From assembly GCA_018000455.1 (NCBI GenBank), contig JAGNJW010000040.1, forward strand, positions 1 to 32,593: a stretch of 32,593 nt of DNA, written 5' to 3'. Shown here piece by piece: positions 1 to 8,082 of this stretch; positions within the stretch are counted from its first letter, which is position 1; each line of letters opens with the position of its first letter. The position numbers were made by a program, and so were the translations under genes. The DNA is from Acidobacteriota bacterium. Lineage in GTDB: Bacteria > Acidobacteriota > Vicinamibacteria > Vicinamibacterales > UBA2999. Under the pieces are notes generated by a model, which saw only the letters and a program-made list of their open reading frames with translations, did no database searches and had not been told where the DNA came from.

Positions 1-125
1 GTCAGACCGTCGATCGGGGCGCGCTCGCCAGGCACGCCAACGTTATGCCAGTACCCTCACATTTGTACAAGTACGGAATCTTGGATTCGCAGCGCCCACC
101 GTCGCCTCACCCGCTAAACAAAGAC
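1..125. repeat. Left copy of 125-bp terminal inverted repeat (probable mobile-element end)
   Basis: Positions 1-125 are the exact reverse complement of 32467-32591. Identity stops abruptly: base 126 is C where the partner predicts T. Reading outward, both copies start GTCTTTGTTTAGCGGG and run to the window edge, so the full repeat is longer than what is seen. The copy contains three GTAC tetramers (51-54, 65-68, 71-74), the palindrome TTGTACAA (63-70) and a small hairpin GAATC-TTG-GATTC (76-88). The likeliest reading is one end of an insertion sequence or similar element present in several genomic copies, at which assembly broke. No transposase lies inside the window, so the family is unknown. 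Confidence 0.85.
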
Positions 126-608
126 CACCCCGGTTCAACCGACCGTCACCCCACCGCGTTGGGCATTGTGCTCGTCCTTGGCATCTCGGACAAGCCCAAT
201 GGGCTCAGCGGCTCGCGGCGACGGCCCGTCGACTGACGCGCAATTGGCGCCAGCGCGACTGGGTAGTTCTGACAGCACTAGGTGGAGAGCGGGCAAGCCT
301 CGGAGCGTGACGCGCTGGGCCACGCGCCAAACCCCGCAGAGTCAGGTGCGACGGCGTGGTGTCGGTCGGCGAGCGACTATGAGTCGTCGTCGCGCAGAAG
401 GCCGACACTCGCGCCGGGAGTGCGGGCGACACGCAGGGCTGGGGATGGGGGTCCCTAGAAGTGTTGTGGACGGCAGGACACGTCGCCGAGAGGCGCGAGT
501 GTCCGACGCGACTCATCGGAGCCGACGACGGGACGCCACGCCAACGCAGCTGCTGTCCGGGGAAGGCAACTGCAGGACGTAGGTTGCGCGCCTCGCACGC
601 GGGCGAGG
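126..608. other. Gene-less left flank with nested inverted repeats
   Basis: No frame on either strand gives a recognisable protein here. The frames that stay open are rich in Arg and Ser and have no domain. The clearest structure is a 12-bp perfect inverted repeat, GACACTCGCGCC at 404-415 with GGCGCGAGTGTC at 492-503. It is flanked by outer 8-bp arms ATGAGTCG (379-386) and CGACTCAT (509-516). A local stem GTGTCGG (359-365) with CCGACAC (402-408) competes with it. The stretch may be an extension of the mobile-element flank or a structured RNA or DNA element. Nothing identifies it further. Confidence 0.4.
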
Positions 609-614
609 TATCCT
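609..614 (+). promoter_or_regulatory. -10 box TATCCT for leaderless ggt transcript
   Basis: TATCCT ends 7 nt before the GTG at 622. Transcription would therefore start on or next to the start codon. No Shine-Dalgarno sequence fits in that space. Confidence 0.5.
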
Positions 615-621
615 CACCGCC

Positions 622-2388
622 GTGACCCGTCATCGCTACGCGCTCGTCGTCCTTGCTCTCGTCACACTGGCCGGCTGCAAAGCCGCGCCGCCACCGGCCG
701 CATCCACGCCGCCGGTCGCCGCCCCGGTCGTGCCGGCCGTGCCGGACGGCTGGCCGCACGCCTTGACGACGCCCGCGGCCGAGGGCGAGCACGGCATGGT
801 CGTCGCCGACCAGGCGCTGGCCACCGAGGTCGGTGTCGCCGTGCTGCGCGACGGCGGCAATGCCGTCGATGCCGCCGTGGCCACGGCGTTCGCGCTGGCG
901 GTCGTGCTGCCGAGTGCCGGCAACATCGGTGGCGGTGGATTCATGGTGGCGTACGTTGGCGGCCAGAGCTACGCGCTCGACTTCCGTGAAACGGCGCCGG
1001 CCGCGGCCAGCCGGAACATGTACCTCGACGCCCGGGGCGAGACCGGCGATCGTTCGGTGACCGGCCATCTGGCGTCGGGCGTCCCCGGCAGCGTCGCCGG
1101 CCTGTGGGCCGCGCACCAGAAGCTTGGCTCGAAGCCGTGGGCCGCGCTCATCGCCCCGGCGATTCGCCTGGCCGAGGAGGGCTTCGAGGTCGACGACTAC
1201 GCCGCCGGTGTCATCACCGCGGAAGCCGATCGTCTCCGGCGTTTCCCGGCGTCCGCCGCCCTCTATACGCCTGGCGGCCAGCCGCTCGCAAGAGGTGCGC
1301 GGCTCAGGAATCTAGAACTCGCCCGCACTCTCGAGCGCATCGCCGACGGCGGGCGCGACGGCTTCTACAAGGGCGAGACGGCGTCGTTGCTGCTGGCGGA
1401 GATGAAGCGCGGCAAGGGCATCATCACGGCGGCGGACCTCGACGGCTACGAGCCGAAGTGGCGGACGCCGATCACGTTCCAGTACCGCGGCCACGACATC
1501 ATCTCGATGCCGCCGCCGTCCTCCGGCGGTATCACCCTCGCCCTCATCGCGCAGCAGCTCTCGGCCTACGACCTGGCGGGCCTCGGCTGGCACAGCGCGC
1601 CATCCGTGCATCTGATGGCCGAGAGCATGCGGCGGGCCTTTGCCGTGCGCAATGAGGTGATCGCCGATCCTGATTTCGTGACCTTCGATCAGGCGGAACT
1701 GCTGTCGCCGGCCTTCAGCGAGGGGCTGCGCCGCACGATCTCGACCGAACGCGCCACGCCGTCATCCGAGGTCACTGGCCGGCCCGCACCCGCCGAGAGC
1801 CGCCAGACGACGCACTTCTCGGTGGCCGACGGCGCCGGCAATGCGGTCGCGCTCACGACCACGATCAATGGCTGGTATGGGTCCGCCGTGACCGTGGCCG
1901 GCGCCGGTTTCCTCCTCAACAACGAGATGGACGACTTTGCCGCCAAACCCGGCACGCCGAACATGTACGGCCTCGTGCAGGGCGAGTCCAATGCCATCGC
2001 GCCCGGTAAGCGCATGCTTTCGGCCATGACGCCGACCATCGTACTCGGCAGTGGGAAACAGCCGGTGCTCGTGACCGGCGCCAGCGGCGGCCCGTTCATC
2101 ATCACCACCACTTTCCAGGCGATCTCGAACTACCTCGACTACCGGCTGGGCGTCTCGGCGCTGATGCGGGCGCCGCGCATGCATCACCAGCACCTGCCCG
2201 ACGCGCTCCTGCTCGAAGATGGCGGATTCAGCGCCGCCGACATCGCGGCACTGCGCCGGCTCGGGCACGACGTGAAGTTCTTTGCGGAGGTCGACGGCGG
2301 CAGCATCGGCGCGACCATCGAACGGCGGAGCGGCCACTGGCTCGGCCAGTCGGACCCGCGGCTCACGGGCCTCGCGAAGGGGTATTAG
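622..2388 (+). CDS. ggt: Gamma-glutamyltransferase, lipoprotein (588 aa)
   Basis: This N-terminal nucleophile hydrolase cleaves glutathione and transfers gamma-glutamyl groups in the periplasm or at the outer membrane. The GTG start at 622 gives a lipoprotein signal with lipobox LAGC (Cys19), followed by a Pro/Ala linker to about residue 45. The family signature is clear: the GGNAVDAAVATAFAL region near 75-95, the NIGGGGF motif, and the self-cleavage site QTTHFSV. By homology with the E. coli enzyme, Thr396 (first Thr of TTHFSV) is the nucleophile and the first residue of the small subunit. GASGGPFIITT near the C-terminus matches the oxyanion region. The full length is typical. The stop is 3 nt before ahcY, so the two are probably co-transcribed. 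A second, divergent homologue lies at 17974-19794. Confidence 0.93.
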   Translation: MTRHRYALVVLALVTLAGCKAAPPPAASTPPVAAPVVPAVPDGWPHALTTPAAEGEHGMVVADQALATEVGVAVLRDGGNAVDAAVATAFALAVVLPSAGNIGGGGFMVAYVGGQSYALDFRETAPAAASRNMYLDARGETGDRSVTGHLASGVPGSVAGLWAAHQKLGSKPWAALIAPAIRLAEEGFEVDDYAAGVITAEADRLRRFPASAALYTPGGQPLARGARLRNLELARTLERIADGGRDGFYKGETASLLLAEMKRGKGIITAADLDGYEPKWRTPITFQYRGHDIISMPPPSSGGITLALIAQQLSAYDLAGLGWHSAPSVHLMAESMRRAFAVRNEVIADPDFVTFDQAELLSPAFSEGLRRTISTERATPSSEVTGRPAPAESRQTTHFSVADGAGNAVALTTTINGWYGSAVTVAGAGFLLNNEMDDFAAKPGTPNMYGLVQGESNAIAPGKRMLSAMTPTIVLGSGKQPVLVTGASGGPFIITTTFQAISNYLDYRLGVSALMRAPRMHHQHLPDALLLEDGGFSAADIAALRRLGHDVKFFAEVDGGSIGATIERRSGHWLGQSDPRLTGLAKGY

Positions 2389-2391
2389 CCG

Positions 2392-3609
2392 ATGACCGAC
2401 TACGAACTCGGCGAGAAGCGCGTCGACTGGGTGTTCGCCCACATGCCCGTGATGCAGCGAATCCGGGCCGACTTCGCGCGGGAGCAGCCGTTCAAGGGGC
2501 TCACGGTGGCCATCTGCCTGCACCTCGAGCCGAAGACGGCGAACCTGGGGTTGACGATCAAGGCCGGCGGCGCCGAGGTCGTGATGTGCCCGAGCAACCC
2601 GCTCTCCACGCAGGACTCGACCGTGGCCTACCTGCAGCGCCACCTGACGTGTTTCGGCGCCCGCGGCGAAGACCCGGCAGCCTACCAGCGGCACTTCCAC
2701 GAGACGCTCGACCGCGAGCCCGACCTCATCGTCGACGACGGCGCGCAACTGCTGTCGACGCTGCACAAGGAACGCCGCGCCTTGCTCGACCGCGTGATCG
2801 GTCTGTCGGAAGAGACGACCGGCGGCGTGAGCATCATCAAGGCCATCGAGCGGAAAGAAGGCCTGCGGTTCCCGTGCATGGGCGTCAACACCGGCCTGAT
2901 GAAGCACCTGTTCGACAACCGCTACGGCACCGGGCAGAGTACGGTCGAAGGCCTGCTCGTGGCCACGAATCTCACCGTGTGCGGCAAGATGGTCACGGTG
3001 GCCGGCTACGGCTGGGTGGGCAAGGGCGTGGCGCTCAGGATGCGCGGCCTGGGTGCCGAGGTCATCGTGACCGAGGTGGATCCGACCAAGGCCCTCGACG
3101 CGCGGATGGAAGGCTTTCGCGTGATGCAGATGATCGAGGCCGCCGCCCTGTCGGACGTCATCATCACGACGACCGGCGGGCTCAACATCGTCGACGCGCC
3201 ACATCTCGCAGTCGCGAAGGATCAGTGCATCCTCGCCAATGTCGGGCACTTCAACCGCGAGATCAACATCCCGGCCTTGCGCGGCAGCGCCACGCGAGAG
3301 CGTGTCGTGCGGCCCGACGTGGAGGAGTTCACCTTCGCCGACGGCCGTCGCGTCTACTTGCTGGCCAACGGCGAGCTCGTGAACATCGCCGTCGGCCAGG
3401 GGCACCCCGCCGAGATCATGGACATGACGTTCGCCCTGCAGTTGCTGGGGCCGCGTTATCTGCTCGAGCGCCGGGGTCAGCTGGAACCGCGGTTCTACGC
3501 GGTGCCGGCCGAGATGGATACACAGGTGGCACGGATGAAGCTCGAGACGCTTGGCATCGCCATCGACCGGCGCACGGACGAGCAGCGGGCCTACGACGAC
3601 TACTACTGA
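2392..3609 (+). CDS. ahcY: Adenosylhomocysteinase, short thermophile/archaeal-type (405 aa)
   Basis: This cytosolic NAD-dependent enzyme hydrolyses S-adenosylhomocysteine to adenosine and homocysteine, completing the activated methyl cycle. At 405 aa it matches the short form known from Thermotoga and archaea and lacks the insert of the longer bacterial enzymes. Visible motifs are CLHLEPKTA near 41-50, VDDGAQ (114-119), SEETTGG (139-145), the Lys171/Asp175/Asn176 active-site set in the segment 165-176, YGTGQST just after it, and the Rossmann motif GYGWVGKG (205-212). The usual VNDSxxK is VNTGLMK here (165-171), so the Asp-Ser pair is replaced by Thr-Gly while Asn166 and Lys171 remain. The ATG lies 3 nt after the ggt stop. 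The C-terminus ends YDDYY. Confidence 0.93.
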   Translation: MTDYELGEKRVDWVFAHMPVMQRIRADFAREQPFKGLTVAICLHLEPKTANLGLTIKAGGAEVVMCPSNPLSTQDSTVAYLQRHLTCFGARGEDPAAYQRHFHETLDREPDLIVDDGAQLLSTLHKERRALLDRVIGLSEETTGGVSIIKAIERKEGLRFPCMGVNTGLMKHLFDNRYGTGQSTVEGLLVATNLTVCGKMVTVAGYGWVGKGVALRMRGLGAEVIVTEVDPTKALDARMEGFRVMQMIEAAALSDVIITTTGGLNIVDAPHLAVAKDQCILANVGHFNREINIPALRGSATRERVVRPDVEEFTFADGRRVYLLANGELVNIAVGQGHPAEIMDMTFALQLLGPRYLLERRGQLEPRFYAVPAEMDTQVARMKLETLGIAIDRRTDEQRAYDDYY

Positions 3610-3650
3610 GCCGGTGGCGGTCCCCGGGCAGCCCGGTCGGAGGCCGGGCC

Positions 3651-3728
3651 ATCCCGCGGCTCTACTCCGACCCGGTCGTGCTCGCGCTGGATCAGGAGCG
3701 CGTCTTCGGGCGCAGCTGGCAGATCGCT
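3651..3728 (+). pseudogene. N-terminal remnant of a Rieske ring-hydroxylating oxygenase alpha subunit
   Basis: Translating from 3651 gives about 26 residues that read like the start of an aromatic-ring-hydroxylating dioxygenase large subunit. The pattern is xPRLYSDPxVLALxxERVF followed by GRSWQ, where such proteins have LYTDPxxxxLExERIFxRSWQ. The frame has no normal start codon and stops at 3755 before any Rieske cluster motif. Homology appears lost after about 3728, where a minus-strand ribosome-binding site begins. It is not a fragment of the intact Rieske gene at 11175, whose N-terminus is of a different type. The remnant is short, so this rests on motif recognition only. Confidence 0.5.
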
Positions 3729-3729
3729 G

Positions 3730-3753
3730 CATCGTCACCGGTGTCTCCTCCTT
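3730..3753 (-). other. Orphan ribosome-binding site and start codon of a lost minus-strand gene
   Basis: On the minus strand, AAGGAGG (3753-3747) is followed after 8 nt by GTG (3738-3736), and by ATG at 3732-3730. This is a textbook Shine-Dalgarno and start arrangement. The frame that follows runs antisense through the Rieske remnant and ahcY and encodes only an Arg/His/Asp-rich shadow protein. The 5' end of a gene therefore seems to remain while its body is gone. It abuts the 5' remnant of the Rieske gene on the opposite strand. Confidence 0.4.
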
Positions 3754-3820
3754 GAACGGCTACAACGTTGGCCGTCCTGAGGCTCATACCGGACACCGGC
3801 CGGGATATTCCCGCGCCCCC

Positions 3821-4666
3821 TCAGGGCTCCCGCACTTGCACGACGAGCGGCCTGGTCAGCGTGGTCGTGACCGGGGTTCCCGCGGCGAGCTCCACCTCGT
3901 CGCCGCGCGTGGCGAGCACGACGCCCGTGCCGGCGCCCGCCCCAACAGCGCCGCCCACGGCGGCGCCCTTCTTACCGCCGGTGATGGCGCCCACGATGGC
4001 CCCGGCGCCCGCCCCGATGCCGATCTTGGCCGCGTCGTCCTTCTTCGTGCCCTCGGCTTCCCGCGCGATGGCCGCCGTGCCAATGGTGGTGGGAGTGTCG
4101 TCCACCGTGAGCGATGTGAAGCGTAACGCGAGCCGCGCGCGTCCTTTGACGCGTCCGGCCTGCTGGGCCTCGGTCACCACGCCGCTGAGCCGGGCGCCTG
4201 CCGGCACGACCTCCACGCCGTCGACGACCAGCGCCCGCCTGAGCACGCCCTGCACCCGGTCTTCGACCGCGCTCGTGTTCGAGGCCACGGCCGTGCGGAG
4301 TTCCACCGAGAGCGTCGTACCCGAGGGAATCGTGACCTCGCGGTAGACCGGCGCCGGCGGCACGGCGGGCGCGGCGGGCGGAGACGCTGCCGGCGGAGCC
4401 GTCGTTGTCTCTACGACCGGCTGGGCAGCGGGCGGCGCGGCCACGACCGGCGAAGCTCGGCGGGCCGGCGTTGGGGAGGCGGTCGCGGCGGGCGCTTCAC
4501 CCGGCGCCGTAGTGGGCGGTACCGCAACTGGTGCAGCCGTCTCCAGGGCCGGTACGGCGGCCGCACCGGCCGGCGCGGCAGCCGTGGGATCGGCCGTTGA
4601 TCCCGGAGACGAGCACCCGGCTCCCGCGAGCATCACTCCCGACACGATCAACGCGATGACGCGCAT
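3821..4666 (-). CDS. Lipoprotein with Pro/Ala linker and glycine-zipper segment (281 aa)
   Basis: The start is set at 4666 because AAGGAGGGTGAG lies directly before that ATG, and it yields a clean lipoprotein signal with LAGAGC (Cys18). Residues 20 to about 110 are a low-complexity Ala/Pro/Thr linker, likely spanning periplasm or peptidoglycan. The part from about 110 to 200 (VPAGARLSGVVTEA and neighbours) resembles the small beta-barrel of TrbI/VirB10-like proteins. A Gly/Ala run near 215-255 (GIGAGAGAIVGAITGG and GAAVGGAVGAGAG) is a glycine zipper, a possible membrane-inserting helix pair. The function is unknown; a cell-envelope role is inferred. It is divergent from the DinB-like gene at 4930, with 263 bp between them. 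Confidence 0.8.
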   Translation of the reverse strand: MRVIALIVSGVMLAGAGCSSPGSTADPTAAAPAGAAAVPALETAAPVAVPPTTAPGEAPAATASPTPARRASPVVAAPPAAQPVVETTTAPPAASPPAAPAVPPAPVYREVTIPSGTTLSVELRTAVASNTSAVEDRVQGVLRRALVVDGVEVVPAGARLSGVVTEAQQAGRVKGRARLALRFTSLTVDDTPTTIGTAAIAREAEGTKKDDAAKIGIGAGAGAIVGAITGGKKGAAVGGAVGAGAGTGVVLATRGDEVELAAGTPVTTTLTRPLVVQVREP

Positions 4667-4929
4667 CTCACCCTCCTTCGGGCGCAACAGGTGCGCCGAT
4701 ACCGATTGATCAAGCAAGGACGTGGCCAACTGCGGTCTGGAGGCGCTCCTGGTTCCAGGTGGGCACTGGGGCGACTCAGCCGTGGGTTGGAGTTCGTGTC
4801 AGGCCATCCGGCCACCCAGACCCGTGAGGGAATTCCACACCTGCTGCCGGATCTCGATACACCCGGACGGCCCCAACCACCGGGGTGGCGCGCCTGCCCA
4901 GGTGTAGCATGCGCGAAGAGGTCACCGTC
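4667..4929. promoter_or_regulatory. Divergent intergenic region
   Basis: This 263-bp gap separates the lipoprotein (-) from the exported DinB-like protein (+). A TAGCAT box (4905-4910) is a plausible -10 for the plus-strand gene, leaving a leader of about 12-13 nt. I see no convincing box for the minus-strand gene and no operator-like symmetry. Confidence 0.4.
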
Positions 4930-5505
4930 ATGAGACTCGCTGCCGCCCTGCTCTGTGTTTTCGTCGCCGCCCCCGCGTTTGCCCAGGGGCCGCTCACCAC
5001 CGTCAATATCCAGCGCTACTACACACCCGTCCGGCTCTTCCTGCAAGGGGCGGCCGAGGTGATGCCGGCCGACAAGTACGCCTTCAGGCTGGCGCCAGAA
5101 CAGATGGACTTCGGGCAGTGGATCAACCACGCCACCGAGCGAAACTACGTCGACTGCGCCATCCTTCGGGGCGAAGCGAACCCGATGCCGAAGGCGAAAA
5201 CCGATCTGCTCAAGGCCAAGGCTGAGATCGCCGCTGCACTCGCCGCCTCATTCGAGTACTGCGACAGCGCGTTTGCCGCGCTCGACGATCAGAAGATCCT
5301 GGCCTCACGCGAGATGGTGCAGGCCTTTCTGCACACCACCGTCCACAACAACGAAATCTACGGCAACGTCGTCGGCTACCTGCGCGCGAACCACATCGTG
5401 CCGCCGTCGACCGAGATGATTCAGGAGATGATCAAGGCGAAGAAGACGCCCGAGCAGATGATGCGGGAAATGATGGAAAAGCACGGCAAGAAGCCGGGGC
5501 GGTAG
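4930..5505 (+). CDS. Exported DinB-like four-helix protein (191 aa)
   Basis: The protein has a Sec signal peptide (residues 1-19, ending PAFAQ) and then an all-helical domain of the DinB/YfiT type. Metal-binding histidines are likely in QWINHATERNY near residue 60-70 and in FLHTTVHNNEIYGN near 135-150, spaced as in DinB proteins. The role of exported DinB proteins is not known; cytosolic relatives include thiol-dependent S-transferases. ATG 4930 is chosen because GAAGAGG lies upstream and the signal peptide begins there; an in-frame ATG at 4909 is possible. The C-terminal tail is rich in Met and Lys. It ends 36 nt before the antiporter gene and may be co-transcribed with it. Confidence 0.75.
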   Translation: MRLAAALLCVFVAAPAFAQGPLTTVNIQRYYTPVRLFLQGAAEVMPADKYAFRLAPEQMDFGQWINHATERNYVDCAILRGEANPMPKAKTDLLKAKAEIAAALAASFEYCDSAFAALDDQKILASREMVQAFLHTTVHNNEIYGNVVGYLRANHIVPPSTEMIQEMIKAKKTPEQMMREMMEKHGKKPGR

Positions 5506-5541
5506 GCTCGCGCCGTCAGTCGAGGTAGAGTCTTGGGGCGC

Positions 5542-6783
5542 GTGCCTCTCATTCCGCTCTCCCCGGAGCTGACCTACGTCCTGCTCGTCGTCGGCCTGTT
5601 CATCGTTCCCAGGGCGCTCCAGCGGTTCCGGCTGCCTGCTGCCATCACCGCCGTGGCTCTGGGCGGAGTGCTCGGGATCGGCTTCCACGCCTTCGACGGC
5701 GATGCCACCATCGAGCTCTTCGGAACCCTCGGCATCGTGGCGATGTTCCTGTTCGCCGGCCTGGAAGTAGACCTGCACGAGCTGCGCCGCGGGCAGCGGG
5801 TGCTGCTGCAGCACGTGGCCGTGCAACTCACCCTGCTCGCGGCCGGCGCGGCGGTGGTGATGCTGGTGTTCGGGCTCGAGATCCGGGTGGCGCTGCTCTT
5901 CGCACTGGCGCTCTTCACACCCTCGACCGGCTTCATCCTCGACTCGCTGCCCACCCTTGGCCTGGACAAGGACGAGCGCTACTGGGTGAAGTCGAACGCG
6001 ATCGCCGCCGAGCTCGTGGCCCTGCTCACGCTGTTTGTCGTCGTGCAGAGCGCTGACGCCGTGAAGCTCGTCGTGTCGGCCGCGGCGCTGGTCGCGCTGG
6101 TACTGGTGCTGCCGCCGCTCTTCCGGCTGTTCGACCGCGTGATTGCGCCCTTCGCCCCGGGCGCCGAGTTCACGTTCCTGGTGCTCGTGGCCCTGCTCTG
6201 CGCCTTCGTCACCCGGGAACTCGGCGTCTACTATCTCGTCGGGGCGTTCGTCGTCGGCTTGACCGCGGTGCGCCTGCGCCAGGAGATCCCCGACCTCAGC
6301 TCGAAGAAGCTGCTCACGGGCGTCGAGCTCTTCGCGTCGTTCTTCATTCCGTTCTACTTCTTCAAGTCGGGACTCCACCTGAAGGCCGAGCATTTCTCGG
6401 CCGAAGCGCTCACCCTGGCGCTCGGCCTGCTGGTGGCGGTGGTGCCCCTGCGAATCATCCGCGTCGCCGCGCACCGGCGATGGAGCCTGGGCGAACCGTG
6501 GGCCGTCTGCGCTCGCATCGGCACGGCGGTCGTGCCGACGCTGGTCTTCACGATCGTCATCGCCGAGATCCTGCGCGACCGCTTCGCGCTGCCGCCGACG
6601 CTCTTCGGCGCCCTCATCGTCTTCACGCTCGTGAACACGCTCGTGCCAGGCATCGCGCTGCACCTGCCGCCGCCCGACTTCGAGCACCCGAGCGCCCACT
6701 TGCTCGACGAGCCGGTCGCGCCGCCCCCCACGCTCGACCAGGGGGTCGTACAGGCGCCGTCGATTCGCCCCGACCACCCCTGA
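5542..6783 (+). CDS. Cation:proton antiporter, CPA2/KefB-like membrane domain (413 aa)
   Basis: This is an inner-membrane sodium or potassium/proton exchanger of the PF00999 family. About 11-12 hydrophobic segments run from residue 10 to 375. The segment LFTPSTGFILDSL followed by the acidic loop is in the position of the family's ion-binding helix. The C-terminus is a short Pro-rich tail, and the TrkA-N nucleotide-binding domain of full KefB/KefC proteins is absent. GTG 5542 is preferred. An upstream TTG at 5533 is in frame but lies immediately after a TAGAGT box (5526-5531) that probably serves as the -10. With that box the leader would be only a few nt. Confidence 0.85.
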   Translation: MPLIPLSPELTYVLLVVGLFIVPRALQRFRLPAAITAVALGGVLGIGFHAFDGDATIELFGTLGIVAMFLFAGLEVDLHELRRGQRVLLQHVAVQLTLLAAGAAVVMLVFGLEIRVALLFALALFTPSTGFILDSLPTLGLDKDERYWVKSNAIAAELVALLTLFVVVQSADAVKLVVSAAALVALVLVLPPLFRLFDRVIAPFAPGAEFTFLVLVALLCAFVTRELGVYYLVGAFVVGLTAVRLRQEIPDLSSKKLLTGVELFASFFIPFYFFKSGLHLKAEHFSAEALTLALGLLVAVVPLRIIRVAAHRRWSLGEPWAVCARIGTAVVPTLVFTIVIAEILRDRFALPPTLFGALIVFTLVNTLVPGIALHLPPPDFEHPSAHLLDEPVAPPPTLDQGVVQAPSIRPDHP

Positions 6784-6791
6784 AGCGGCGG

Positions 6792-6814
6792 CCGCCGTCG
6801 CTTTGCCACGGCGG
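6792..6814 (+). terminator. Possible hairpin after the antiporter gene
   Basis: CCGCCGT (6792-6798) pairs with ACGGCGG (6808-6814) across a 9-nt loop, starting 9 nt after the antiporter stop. It lies between two convergent genes. There is no T-run, so intrinsic termination is uncertain. Confidence 0.3.
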
Positions 6815-6886
6815 TCGGGTGGGCGACCGTCTCGAGGGTGAGAAGACCGATGGCGGATCGTGCAACCCGCCACCGGGTTCCTGCAC

Positions 6887-8056
6887 CTACTTGACGGAGT
6901 ACTTCGTGAACGCGCCGCCCGCCTGCGTGAGCGAGTTCGGACCTTCGGCCGCGTAGACGTTGCCGTCGGCATCGACCGCCACGCCTTCGCCCGCCGTGCC
7001 CTGATATACCCGGTCCTCACGCTCGAACGGCGGGATGAAGGCGGTAACGCGGTCTTCGTCGAGCGGGCCGATGCGCACGCCGTTTCTCCAGTTCACGTGG
7101 TTGAAGGGGCCCGATTCCGAGTCGATTGCGTAGACCGTGTCGCCCTTGATGAAGATGCCGCTGATGCGGCCGTAGGCGTAGCGCGACTCGAGGTAGGTGC
7201 CTTCCTGGTCGAAGATCTCGAGACGGTGATTGCCGCGATCGGCCACCCACAGGCGACCCTGGCCGTCGAAGGCCAGGGCGTGCGGCGTGCGGAACTCGCC
7301 GTGGCGCACGCCGAGCTTGCCCCACGACTTGATGAACGTGCCGTCGGGCGAGAACTTGCTGATGCGGGCCGTGGCGCCGCGCGCCAGCCCCTCGGCCACC
7401 GCCGCCGGCGTCGTCATGCCCTGGCCGTCGTGCCCGTCGGAGACGTAGATGCTGCCGTCGGGACCGACTACGACGTCGTTCGGCTGGTTGAACTGGCCGT
7501 CGGCGTTGCCGGGCTTGCCGGCCATGCCGAGGCTCATCAGCTTCTCGCCCGCTGGGCTGAACTTGTGCACCTGGTGGCCCTTGGTGCCGGCCTTGTTCCC
7601 CGCGAAGTCGGCAATCCACACGTTGCCGTCCCTGTCGACCGAGATACCGTGCGGCGTCACCATCAGGCCCTTGCCGATGTTGGCGAGCACGGCGCCGGTC
7701 GCGCGGTCGAACTTGAAGACCGGGTCGACCGGATTGGTCTCGCAGTCCACAGGACCACCACCCGCGCCACCGCTGGCGCCCGCGCCGCAGCGTTCGTAGG
7801 CCCAGACGTGGCCGTCCTTCGGGTCGATGTCGATGCCGGCCGTCGTGCCCCACGTGCGGCCCGCGGGCAGCTCGCCCCAGTTACGGGTCACGTTTGGCGC
7901 CGGATTCGGCATCCCTTCACCCGAGATCGGGTTACCGGCCATCATGGCCGCCGGGGCCGCCGGCGCCGTTGGGGCGGGGCCTGACTGGCCACACCCGGTC
8001 AGTACTACGGCAGCGCAGGTGCCGAGGGCGGCGAGCGAGAGTCGTGACGATGACAT
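6887..8056 (-). CDS. NHL-repeat beta-propeller lipoprotein (389 aa)
   Basis: This is an exported beta-propeller with a lipoprotein signal (VLTGC, Cys22). At least five NHL-type blades can be seen, each with an xPxGIxVDxDGNVWIAD-like core: around residues 70-85, 125-145, 180-200, 235-260 and 350-375. The relatives form scaffolds or act as lyases or hydrolases such as peptidyl-amidoglycolate lyase; no catalytic set is evident, so the function is open. The start at 8056 is set by AAGGAG six nt upstream and by the signal peptide. It follows the next propeller gene after 26 nt and is its operon partner. Confidence 0.85.
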   Translation of the reverse strand: MSSSRLSLAALGTCAAVVLTGCGQSGPAPTAPAAPAAMMAGNPISGEGMPNPAPNVTRNWGELPAGRTWGTTAGIDIDPKDGHVWAYERCGAGASGGAGGGPVDCETNPVDPVFKFDRATGAVLANIGKGLMVTPHGISVDRDGNVWIADFAGNKAGTKGHQVHKFSPAGEKLMSLGMAGKPGNADGQFNQPNDVVVGPDGSIYVSDGHDGQGMTTPAAVAEGLARGATARISKFSPDGTFIKSWGKLGVRHGEFRTPHALAFDGQGRLWVADRGNHRLEIFDQEGTYLESRYAYGRISGIFIKGDTVYAIDSESGPFNHVNWRNGVRIGPLDEDRVTAFIPPFEREDRVYQGTAGEGVAVDADGNVYAAEGPNSLTQAGGAFTKYSVK

Positions 8057-8082
8057 GGCAGCTCCTTGGTTGGTTATGAATA

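Noticed and set aside
1762..3738. Long minus-strand open frame (658 codons) antisense to ggt and ahcY
   Set aside because: Its product is low-complexity Arg/His/Asp/Ala with no domain, as expected from a high-GC antisense shadow. Only its first codons with the Shine-Dalgarno site were kept, as an orphan start.
5305..7020. Long minus-strand open frame opposite the antiporter
   Set aside because: The plus strand encodes a clear multi-helix transporter; the antisense product is rich in Glu/Arg/His repeats with no fold.
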